From assembly GCA_000715635.1 (NCBI GenBank), contig KL569102.1, forward strand, positions 55,254 to 61,133: 5,880 nucleotides of DNA, read 5' to 3'. The notes below the pieces were generated by a model. The model did no database searches, had not been told where the DNA came from, and saw nothing but the letters and a program-made list of their open reading frames with translations. This document shows positions 1 to 5,880 of the stretch, in pieces; within the stretch, counting starts at the first letter, position 1, and every line of letters starts with the position of its first letter. Position numbers and translations under genes: made by a program. Source of the DNA: Streptomyces violaceus. Lineage in GTDB: Bacteria; Actinomycetota; Actinomycetes; Streptomycetales; Streptomycetaceae.

Positions 1-1
1 C

Positions 2-709
2 CCGGAGCTGTCGCTGCTCGCGATCGGGCTCGGCACACACATCCAGTCCCTCCCCGCCGGCGCCCGCACCGACATCAAGTCCCTGGCGGCCCGCTTCCCC
101 GAGGGCACGACCCGCATCGCCGCCGCCCTGAACGAGCTGGAGACCCACGGCTACCTGCGTCGCGAGCGCACGCGCACCCCCGACGGACGCATCATCACCC
201 GCACGACCTCCTGCAACCAGCCAGGTCACGGCGGTACGGAGGCTCCCCGCCCAGCCCCGAGGAAGCGGATGAGGCCGCCCGGCAGCAAGCCCCTCCCCGC
301 CGTACCGCAACCGGCCTGCCCCGCCCCCGCCCTCCTCCAGCAGGCCACGGACCTCCTCACCGGCCTCCGCCGCGAGGACACCCGTCTCCTGCTCTCCGCG
401 TGCGACACCGCCCACCTCGCCCCCGGCGTCGCCGCCTGGCTCGAACGCGACATCTCCCCCACCGCCGTGCGCCACGCCCTGACCGCCGACCTCCCACCCG
501 AGGCCCTCCGCCGCCCGGCCGCCCTCCTGGCCCACCGCCTCACAGCCCAGCTACCGCCCCCGCCTGCCTTCCGCGCTCCCGCACCCCCACCCACGGTCCC
601 TCACCGACTCCAGACCTGCGAAGGCTGCGACCGAGCCTTCCGCGCACCGGCCCCGGGCCACTGCCGCGACTGCCGATCCGACCGTGCCGAGTTCCTGGAA
701 GCCGCATGA
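2..709 (+). CDS. Helix-turn-helix (winged-helix) DNA-binding protein with C-terminal zinc-ribbon-like motif, 5'-truncated by the window edge
   Basis: The reading frame is open from the first complete codon at position 2 to a TGA at 707-709, giving 235 residues with no start, so the N-terminus lies outside the window. An internal ATG at 269 would discard the HTH region, so it is not the real start. Residues 1-75 look like a winged helix: a helical start (PELSLLAIGLGTHIQSLP), a helix-turn-helix segment (DIKSLAARFPEGTTRIAAAL), then NELETHGYLRR and a wing-like strand (PDGRIITRTTSCNQPG). A proline-rich linker and a helical middle follow. The end carries CEGC (206-209) and CRDC (221-224), a CX2C-X11-CX2C pattern that could bind one zinc. 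From memory, similar HTH proteins are common in Streptomyces, usually with some 30-50 more N-terminal residues. The target DNA is unknown. The gene converges on tuf and overlaps the next small ORF by 4 nt. DNA binding is inferred from the fold pattern only. Confidence 0.85.
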   Translation, partial: PELSLLAIGLGTHIQSLPAGARTDIKSLAARFPEGTTRIAAALNELETHGYLRRERTRTPDGRIITRTTSCNQPGHGGTEAPRPAPRKRMRPPGSKPLPAVPQPACPAPALLQQATDLLTGLRREDTRLLLSACDTAHLAPGVAAWLERDISPTAVRHALTADLPPEALRRPAALLAHRLTAQLPPPPAFRAPAPPPTVPHRLQTCEGCDRAFRAPAPGHCRDCRSDRAEFLEAA

Positions 710-804
710 AGACCAACCTGGAACACGAGGACCCGGCCATCGCCGAGGAGGCGCTGCGTGAACTGAGCGCCGTCCTGGACGAAGCCAGGCCTCGGCTGCT
801 CTGA
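706..804 (+). CDS. Possible 32-residue acidic small protein, translationally coupled to the HTH gene
   Basis: An ATG at 706-708 overlaps the TGA of the HTH gene in an ATGA arrangement, and the frame runs to TGA at 802-804. A weak GGAA (697-700) lies 5 nt before the ATG. The peptide ([20 protein letters not shown] and onward) is rich in Glu and Leu and looks like a single amphipathic helix (roughly residues 11-28). It has no signal peptide or membrane segment. The overlap is typical of coupled genes in actinobacteria, and the codons keep G/C in third positions, which favours a real gene. I do not recognise a family. It might be a partner or regulator of the HTH protein, but that is inference from position alone. 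The longer version of this frame, starting further upstream inside the HTH gene, is a proline/arginine-rich shadow. Confidence 0.5.
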   Translation: MKTNLEHEDPAIAEEALRELSAVLDEARPRLL

Positions 805-863
805 CCAGCTTCTGACCCAGCCCGGCCCGGACGGCATCCAGCCGCTCACAGCCACACCGCAGC

Positions 864-890
864 CATCGGTCATCGGTCATCGGTCATCGG
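864..890. repeat. Short tandem repeat, unit CATCGGT, 3.9 copies
   Basis: Three perfect copies of the 7-bp unit (864-870, 871-877, 878-884) are followed by a six-base partial copy (885-890). The repeat is noncoding, between the small ORF stop at 804 and the terminator at 914. It is a simple-sequence array that could vary in copy number through replication slippage. No function is evident. Confidence 0.9.
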
Positions 891-913
891 CGAGGACACC
901 TGCACACACAACA

Positions 914-949
914 AAGGGACCCGCACGACCGAAGTCGTACGGGCCCCTT
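914..949 (-). terminator. Rho-independent-like terminator of tuf with UUCG tetraloop
   Basis: A 16-bp stem (934-949 and 914-929) encloses a 4-nt loop (930-933). In minus-strand RNA the loop is UUCG closed by a C-G pair, an exceptionally stable tetraloop. All 16 positions pair, two of them as G-U wobbles. In plus-strand RNA those two positions become A-C mismatches, so the structure fits transcripts coming from tuf better. After the stem the minus strand reads TTTGTTGTGT, a modest U-rich tail. The stem base is about 42 nt past the tuf stop. It may also stop plus-strand transcription from the HTH gene, with a weaker hairpin. Confidence 0.85.
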
Positions 950-991
950 CGAGCCACTCAGGTCAGTAGACCCTCAAGCCAGTCCGAGGAC

Positions 992-2185
<1,194 letters not shown>

Positions 2186-2190
2186 TGGGG

Positions 2191-2197
2191 TCCTCCT
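2191..2197 (-). promoter_or_regulatory. Ribosome binding site of tuf
   Basis: The minus strand reads AGGAGGA, near-perfect complementarity to the 16S rRNA 3' end, 5 nt before the GTG start. It fixes the start at a GTG and fits a highly translated gene. Confidence 0.85.
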
Positions 2198-2252
2198 GTG
2201 GAGTGGTTCTGGTACGCCTTACTCATCGGCGCCAGGTGATCTTTGCTGGAAA

Positions 2253-2268
2253 GCCCGGGCCCCGGGGC
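2253..2268. repeat. GC-only palindromic cluster in the fusA-tuf spacer
   Basis: Sixteen consecutive G/C bases contain nested palindromes (CCCGGG, GGGCCC, CCCCGGGG) and could form a hairpin of at least five pairs with a short loop in either strand. It sits about 67 nt upstream of the tuf GTG. It has no following U tract in the minus strand, so it is not a convincing terminator. It could be a leader structure or a processing site between fusA and tuf. Function is unknown. Confidence 0.4.
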
Positions 2269-2288
2269 ACTCTCACCATGATTGTGGC

Positions 2289-2316
2289 GGAATGCCCCTC
2301 AAGGCTCCGGAGTCAA
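2289..2316 (-). promoter_or_regulatory. Candidate internal promoter for tuf
   Basis: The 156-nt gap between fusA and tuf holds TTGACT (2311-2316, minus strand), five of six bases of the -35 consensus. A convincing -10 is missing: CATTCC (2289-2294) sits at a 16-nt spacing but is poor, and the better CACAAT (2281-2286) is 24 nt away, too far for a standard sigma factor. From memory, Streptomyces tuf1 is transcribed both with the operon and from its own promoter in this gap, which is why I list it. The exact elements are uncertain. Confidence 0.35.
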
Positions 2317-2341
2317 GCCTACGGCGTGTAGACGCGGTGCG

Positions 2342-4468
2342 TTACTCGCCCTTGGCCTTCGCGATGATCTCCTCGGCGACGTTCCGGGGAACCTCGGCGT
2401 AGGAGTCGAACTGCATCGAGTAGCTTGCGCGACCCGACGTCTTGCTGCGGAGGTCTCCGACGTAGCCGAACATCTCCGAGAGGGGCACCAGGCCCTTCAC
2501 GAGGCGGGCACCGGCCCGCTCCTCCATGGCCTGGATCTGGCCACGGCGGGAGTTGATGTCGCCGATGACCTCACCCATGTAGTCCTCGGGCGTGGTGACC
2601 TCGACGGCCATCATCGGCTCGAGCAGCACGGGGCTGGCCTTGCGCGCGGCCTCCTTGAAGGCCTGCGAACCGGCGATCTTGAACGCGAGCTCGGACGAGT
2701 CGACCTCGTGGTAGCCACCGTCGATGAGCGTGACGCGGACGCCCGTCATCTCGTAGCCGGCGAGGATGCCGAACTGCATGGCCTCCTGCGCACCGGCGTC
2801 CACCGAAGGGATGTACTCCTTCGGGATGCGGCCACCGGTCACCTTGTTCACGAACTCGTACGCGGCGTCGCCGCCCTCGATCGGCTCGATCGCGATCTGC
2901 ACCTTGGCGAACTGGCCGGTACCACCAGTCTGCTTCTTGTGCGTGTAGTCGACCCGCTCGACCGCCTTGCGGATGGTCTCGCGGTACGCGACCTGCGGCT
3001 TGCCGACGTTGGCCTCGACCTTGAACTCGCGCTTCATGCGGTCGACCAGCACCTCGAGGTGAAGCTCGCCCATACCACCGATGATGGTCTGGCCGGTCTC
3101 CTCGTTGGTGTGGACCTGGAAGGACGGGTCCTCCTCGGCCAGGCGCTGGATCGCGACGCCCAGCTTCTCCTGGTCACCCTTCGACTTGGGCTCGATGGCG
3201 ACCTGGATGACCGGCGCCGGGAAGTCCATGGACTCCAGGATGACCGGGTTCTTGTCGTCGCTCAGCGTCTCACCGGTGGTGGTCTGCTTCAGGCCCATGA
3301 CGGCGACGATGTCGCCGGCGCCCACCGACTCGATCTCCTCACGCTTGTTCGCGTGCATGCGGTAGATCTTGCCGATGCGCTCCTTCTTGCCCTTCACGGA
3401 GTTCAGCACAGCAGTGCCGGACACCAGACGGCCGGAGTACACGCGGACGAAGGTGAGCTTGCCGAGGTGCGGGTCGCTCATGATCTTGAACGCCAGCGCG
3501 GCGAGAGGCTCGTCCTCCGACGGCTTGCGCGCGATGACCTGCTCCGGGTCCTTGACGTCGTGGCCCTCGATGGCCTCGACGTCGAGCGGGGTGGGCAGGT
3601 AGCGCACGACCGCGTCGAGCAGGGGCTGAACGCCCTTGTTCTTGAACGCGGTGCCGCAGAAGACGGGGGTGACGGTGGTGCCGTCGCTCTTGCCCGACGC
3701 GATGGTGATACGACGGATCGCGGCGTAGAGCTGCTCCACGGTGGGCTCGGTGCCCTCCAGGTACAGCTCCATCAGCTCTTCGTCGTTCTCGGCGACGGCC
3801 TCGAGCAGCTTGCCGCGGTACTCCTCGGCAGCCTCGGCGTGGGTGTCCGGGATGTCGACGGTGTCGTACATCTCGCCCTTGGTCGCCTCGGCCGACCAGA
3901 CCAGGGCCTTCATCGTCACGAGGTCGATGACGCCCTTGAAGTCCGCCTCGGCACCGATCGGCAGCTGCATGACCAGCGGCTGCGCACCCAGGCGGTCGGT
4001 GATCATGTCGACGCAGCGGTGGAACTCGGCACCGGTACGGTCGAGCTTGTTGACGAAGCAGATACGCGGAACGCCGTAGCGGTCCGCCTGACGCCACACC
4101 GTCTCGGACTGCGGCTCGACACCGGCGACACCGTCGAACACCGTCACGGCACCGTCGAGCACGCGCAGGGAGCGCTCCACCTCGACGGTGAAGTCGACGT
4201 GCCCCGGGGTGTCGATGATGTTGATGGTGTAGTCGTTGTCCTCGAGCGGCCAGTGACAGGTGGTCGCAGCAGACGTGATCGTGATGCCACGCTCCTGCTC
4301 CTGCTCCATCCAGTCCATGGTGGCAGCGCCGTCGTGGACCTCACCGATCTTGTAAGACACACCGGTGTAGAACAGGATCCGCTCGGTGGTGGTCGTCTTG
4401 CCCGCGTCGATGTGGGCCATGATCCCGATGTTGCGGACCTTGGCCAGGTCAAGTGAAGTGGTAGCCAT
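2342..4468 (-). CDS. fusA: Elongation factor G (EF-G)
   Basis: This 708-residue protein is full length. EF-G is the ribosomal translocase, which hydrolyses GTP to move tRNAs and mRNA after peptide bond formation; with ribosome recycling factor it also splits ribosomes. The G domain shows AHIDAGKTT (18-26), RGITI (60-64), DTPGH (86-90), NKLD (140-143) and the G5-like GTAFKN (272-277). Domain II starts near 320 and domain III near 420, with [10 protein letters not shown] (464-473). Domain IV carries the tip loop with His587 in [13 protein letters not shown]. Domain V closes near 705. The start is ATG at 4466-4468. Its Shine-Dalgarno is weak: GAAAG (4473-4477) is only 4 nt away and GAGAGAAG (4480-4487) is 11 nt away. 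The gene begins 39 nt after the rpsG stop and ends in TAA. No truncation or odd residue is seen. This is the housekeeping EF-G rather than a TetM-like or EF-G2 paralogue, judged by operon position and motifs. Confidence 0.98.
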   Translation of the reverse strand: MATTSLDLAKVRNIGIMAHIDAGKTTTTERILFYTGVSYKIGEVHDGAATMDWMEQEQERGITITSAATTCHWPLEDNDYTINIIDTPGHVDFTVEVERSLRVLDGAVTVFDGVAGVEPQSETVWRQADRYGVPRICFVNKLDRTGAEFHRCVDMITDRLGAQPLVMQLPIGAEADFKGVIDLVTMKALVWSAEATKGEMYDTVDIPDTHAEAAEEYRGKLLEAVAENDEELMELYLEGTEPTVEQLYAAIRRITIASGKSDGTTVTPVFCGTAFKNKGVQPLLDAVVRYLPTPLDVEAIEGHDVKDPEQVIARKPSEDEPLAALAFKIMSDPHLGKLTFVRVYSGRLVSGTAVLNSVKGKKERIGKIYRMHANKREEIESVGAGDIVAVMGLKQTTTGETLSDDKNPVILESMDFPAPVIQVAIEPKSKGDQEKLGVAIQRLAEEDPSFQVHTNEETGQTIIGGMGELHLEVLVDRMKREFKVEANVGKPQVAYRETIRKAVERVDYTHKKQTGGTGQFAKVQIAIEPIEGGDAAYEFVNKVTGGRIPKEYIPSVDAGAQEAMQFGILAGYEMTGVRVTLIDGGYHEVDSSELAFKIAGSQAFKEAARKASPVLLEPMMAVEVTTPEDYMGEVIGDINSRRGQIQAMEERAGARLVKGLVPLSEMFGYVGDLRSKTSGRASYSMQFDSYAEVPRNVAEEIIAKAKGE

Positions 4469-4507
4469 AAGGCTTTCGTCTTCTCTCGGTCTCGATGTGG
4501 GTAGCGA

Positions 4508-4978
4508 CTACCAGCGGTAGTGCGCGAAGGCCTTGTTGGACTCGGCCATCTTGTGGGTGTCCTCGCGCTTCTTCACAGCGGCACCAAGGCCGTTGGACGC
4601 GTCGAGAAGCTCGTTGAGCAGACGCTCGGTCATGGTCTTCTCGCGACGGGCGCGGGAGTAACCGACCAGCCAGCGCAGCGCGAGCGTGTTGGCACGACCG
4701 GGCTTGACCTCGATCGGAACCTGGTACGTCGCACCACCGACACGGCGGGACTTGACCTCGAGGGTCGGCTTGATGTTTTCCAGCGCGCGCTTCAGCGTGA
4801 TGATCGGGTCGTTGCCCGTCTTCTCACGCAGACCCTCCATGGCGCCGTAGACGATGCGCTCGGCGGTGGAGCGCTTGCCGTTCAGCAGCACCTTGTTGAT
4901 GAGGGAGGTCACCAGAGGAGAACCGTAGACCGGGTCGATGATGACCGGGCGCTTCGGGGCGGGGCCCTTACGAGGCAT
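4508..4978 (-). CDS. rpsG: 30S ribosomal protein S7
   Basis: This 156-residue protein has the standard length for bacterial S7. S7 is a primary assembly protein of the 30S head: it binds the 3' major domain of 16S rRNA and lies near the E-site tRNA and mRNA exit. The N-terminal basic segment [10 protein letters not shown] is followed by the family signature [20 protein letters not shown] (15-34). The segment [11 protein letters not shown] (81-91) fits the beta hairpin, and the C-terminus carries [11 protein letters not shown] (136-146). The start is ATG at 4976-4978, only 2 nt after the rpsL stop, with AAGGAG inside the last codons of rpsL; the stop is TAG. This layout suggests translational coupling to rpsL. 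In E. coli, S7 represses its operon by binding a long rpsL-rpsG spacer, and there is no such spacer here. Confidence 0.98.
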   Translation of the reverse strand: MPRKGPAPKRPVIIDPVYGSPLVTSLINKVLLNGKRSTAERIVYGAMEGLREKTGNDPIITLKRALENIKPTLEVKSRRVGGATYQVPIEVKPGRANTLALRWLVGYSRARREKTMTERLLNELLDASNGLGAAVKKREDTHKMAESNKAFAHYRW

Positions 4979-4980
4979 TC

Positions 4981-5352
4981 TTACTTCTCCTTCTTGGCGC
5001 CGTAGCGGCTGCGGGCCTGCTTGCGGTTCTTGACACCCTGGGTGTCGAGCGAGCCGCGGATGATCTTGTAGCGAACACCCGGCAGGTCCTTCACACGGCC
5101 GCCGCGCACGAGCACGATGGAGTGCTCCTGCAGGTTGTGTCCCTCACCCGGAATGTAAGCGGTGACCTCGATCCCGCTGGTCAGACGCACACGCGCGACC
5201 TTACGCAGGGCCGAGTTCGGCTTCTTCGGGGTGGTCGTGAACACACGCGTGCAGACGCCACGACGCTGAGGGGAACCCTCGAGTGCGGGCGTCTTGTTCT
5301 TCTCGACCTTGTCCTGCCGGCCCTTCCGGACCAGCTGCTGGATCGTAGGCAC
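4981..5352 (-). CDS. rpsL: 30S ribosomal protein S12
   Basis: This 123-residue protein is the usual length for actinobacterial S12. S12 sits at the 30S decoding centre, where it helps check codon-anticodon pairing, and it is the classic streptomycin-resistance locus. The N-terminus [12 protein letters not shown] is diagnostic. The conserved [17 protein letters not shown] lies at 41-57, [10 protein letters not shown] at 69-78 and [19 protein letters not shown] at 82-100. Lys43 and Lys88, where resistance mutations fall, are wild type, as is Asp89, the methylthiolation site of the family. The true start is GTG at 5350-5352, with GGAGAAG 2 nt upstream of it. A longer in-frame ATG version beginning at 5538 would run through the leader and add 62 residues unlike any S12, so I reject it. 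The gene ends in TAA, 2 nt before rpsG. Confidence 0.98.
   Translation of the reverse strand: MPTIQQLVRKGRQDKVEKNKTPALEGSPQRRGVCTRVFTTTPKKPNSALRKVARVRLTSGIEVTAYIPGEGHNLQEHSIVLVRGGRVKDLPGVRYKIIRGSLDTQGVKNRKQARSRYGAKKEK
4987..4992 (-). promoter_or_regulatory. Ribosome binding site of rpsG, embedded in the rpsL coding end
   Basis: The minus strand reads AAGGAG 8 nt before the rpsG ATG. These bases also encode the lysine/glutamate tail of S12, so ribosomes finishing rpsL pass directly over the site. This confirms the rpsG start and supports coupled translation. Confidence 0.85.
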
Positions 5353-5540
5353 TACTTCTCCGGTTTCTGTGTGCCGAATGGTGAAGCTAACCTGGAACGT
5401 CGCCGACCCACGCGGTCGGGTGTGTCGAATCCCGCGGACTCCCGCCGCGAGGCAGAAAGAAACGCAGATTGCGGTGGCCGGTAACAGCTCGCGATGCGGT
5501 TGATGGCACGCACGAGAGCCAGGGCACACCCCAGGCACAA
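5353..5540 (-). promoter_or_regulatory. Long 5' leader of the str operon with two small hairpins
   Basis: If transcription starts about 7 nt past the -10 box, the rpsL mRNA carries a leader of about 188 nt. It contains two inverted repeats: CCGACC/GGTCGG (5403-5408 and 5414-5419, 5-nt loop) and CGCGG/CCGCG (5433-5437 and 5445-5449, 7-nt loop). Neither is followed by a U tract, so they are not obvious attenuators. They may be ribosomal-protein binding or mRNA stability elements; that is inference. I recognise no named riboswitch or known r-protein leader, and no credible uORF with a good ribosome binding site. Confidence 0.4.
5355..5361 (-). promoter_or_regulatory. Ribosome binding site of rpsL
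   Basis: The minus strand reads GGAGAAG, with the GGAG core 5 nt before the GTG at 5350-5352. It decides the start in favour of the short 123-residue S12 over the upstream in-frame ATG at 5538. Confidence 0.8.
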
Positions 5541-5546
5541 GGTCTG

Positions 5547-5575
5547 AGCGTACCTATCGCATTCGCTGCGGTCAA
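5547..5575 (-). promoter_or_regulatory. Main promoter of the str operon (rpsL promoter)
   Basis: The minus strand shows a -35 TTGACC (5570-5575) and a -10 TACGCT (5547-5552) separated by exactly 17 bp, a close match to the vegetative-sigma (HrdB) consensus TTGAC-17-TANNNT. A short T-rich run (TTTGTTT) precedes the -35 box. The expected start is near 5540. The location, upstream of the first str gene and downstream of the DUF4190 stop, is right for the operon promoter. Confidence 0.8.
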
Positions 5576-5623
5576 AACAAATGGGCTCCGCCCGCATCGC
5601 TATGCAGGACATGTCAAGACCCC

Positions 5624-5641
5624 CGGCCGTTCAGCCGGCCG
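5624..5641 (-). terminator. Weak hairpin overlapping the DUF4190 gene stop, possible terminator
   Basis: CGGCCG (5636-5641) and CGGCCG (5624-5629) flank a 6-nt loop that contains the first two bases of the TGA stop codon. The 6-bp G/C stem has no U tract after it (the minus strand continues GGGGTCTTGACA). It lies just upstream of the rpsL promoter region, where insulation from the upstream gene would be expected. Because CGGCCG is itself palindromic and common in high-GC DNA, chance is a real alternative. Confidence 0.3.
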
Positions 5642-5862
5642 CGATGGACACCACCGTGAGCAACACCAGGACGAGTGCCCAGCCCGCCGTGGACAACCAT
5701 CCGAGCACGAGTCCGGTCAGCGCGAGCCCGTCCCCCAGCTCGCCCCGGCTGCGGATCTCGGCCCGCGCCACATGCCCCAGCACGACGGCCGGGATCCCGG
5801 TCAGCCCCATCGTCGGCACACACAGCAGACCGCACACGCCCGCCGCGACCGCCTTCCCGTTC
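5631..5862 (-). CDS. DUF4190-type small membrane protein, 5' part missing
   Basis: The frame ends in TGA (5631-5633) and is open to the end of genomic sequence at about 5862. The first residues read from the very end (MCIRDR) are a translated sequencing adapter and do not belong to the protein; authentic sequence begins at NGKAVAAG. About 76 real residues are present. They include a hydrophobic segment (AVAAGVCGLLCVPTMGLTGI), the conserved-looking link GHVARAEIRSRGELGDGLAL, and a second hydrophobic segment (TGLVLGWLSTAGWALVLVLL) at the C-terminus. Two membrane helices around GHxAR and GLALTGLVLGWL fit the DUF4190 family of actinobacterial membrane proteins of unknown function. Usually a cytosolic, often Pro/Gly-rich, N-terminal part precedes this, and it would lie beyond the contig. 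The gene runs in the same direction as rpsL and ends 278 nt before it. Confidence 0.8.
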
Positions 5863-5880
5863 CTGTCTCTTATACACATC
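5863..5880. other. Nextera/Tn5 mosaic-end adapter remnant (sequencing artefact)
   Basis: The last 18 bases, CTGTCTCTTATACACATC, are identical to 18 of the 19 bases of the Tn5 mosaic end used in Nextera libraries. They also stand out as A/T-rich against very G/C-rich flanks. Translated on the minus strand they give MCIRDR and MYKRQ, peptides well known as adapter contamination in predicted proteins. The real genomic sequence ends at about 5862. Confidence 0.95.

Noticed and set aside
226..594. Minus-strand open frame inside the HTH gene, and the other overlapping frames at 540-880
   Set aside because: They are Arg/Gly/Ala-rich shadows of the plus-strand HTH gene, with no start signals or domains.
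864..890. Mini CRISPR array or iteron origin
   Set aside because: The units are only 7 bp, directly abutting without spacers, with no cas or replication genes nearby.
2282..4456. A 724-codon open frame on the plus strand, antisense to fusA
   Set aside because: It runs antisense to a full-length, motif-complete EF-G. The translation is a Leu/Asp/Arg/Val-rich string typical of complemented high-GC codons, with no recognisable domain.
4981..5538. An N-terminally extended 185-residue S12
   Set aside because: The extra 62 residues run through the mRNA leader and resemble no S12. GTG at 5350-5352 has a good ribosome binding site and gives the canonical [10 protein letters not shown] start.
5352..5612. 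An 86-codon minus-strand open frame across the rpsL promoter and leader
   Set aside because: Its start lies upstream of the predicted transcription start, there is no ribosome binding site, the frame spans the promoter itself, and the composition is not protein-like.
5863..5880. End of an IS50/Tn5-type mobile element
   Set aside because: The match is to the engineered mosaic end at the exact sequence terminus, with no second end, transposase or target duplication; library adapter is the simpler explanation.

Overview
The window is a stretch of high-GC actinobacterial chromosome, almost certainly from a Streptomyces or close relative. The reasons are the strong G/C bias at third codon positions, GTG starts on two highly expressed genes, and EF-Tu, EF-G, S7 and S12 sequences of typical Streptomyces type. 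It reads as one end of a short-read contig, because the last 18 bases match the Nextera/Tn5 mosaic-end adapter and are not genomic.

Layout. Positions 2-709 (+) hold the 3' part of a winged-helix DNA-binding protein with a C-terminal four-cysteine zinc-ribbon-like motif. A 32-codon ORF (706-804, +) overlaps its stop by ATGA. Positions 805-991 form a convergent intergenic region with a 7-bp tandem repeat and a strong stem-loop terminator that fits the minus strand best. From 5352 down to 992 (minus strand) lies the complete str operon in the order rpsL (S12), rpsG (S7), fusA (EF-G), tuf (EF-Tu). Upstream of rpsL is a 278-bp region with a well-formed promoter (TTGACC-17-TACGCT) and a leader of roughly 190 nt. 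Upstream of that is the 3' end of a DUF4190-type small membrane protein (minus strand), whose 5' end is lost in the adapter.

The four str genes work together in translation. S12 and S7 are 30S subunit proteins of the decoding centre and the head. EF-G drives translocation and EF-Tu delivers aminoacyl-tRNA. Spacing suggests two levels of control. rpsL and rpsG are separated by 2 nt, with the rpsG ribosome-binding site inside the end of rpsL, which suggests translational coupling. tuf is set off from fusA by 156 nt with no strong terminator and a possible extra promoter, which would let EF-Tu be made in excess.

I found no CRISPR, transposon, phage or RNA gene, and no convincing new system. The points most worth a second look are the adapter at the right end, the unrecognised 32-aa ORF coupled to the HTH gene, the strand asymmetry of the tuf terminator, and the rpsL promoter and leader.
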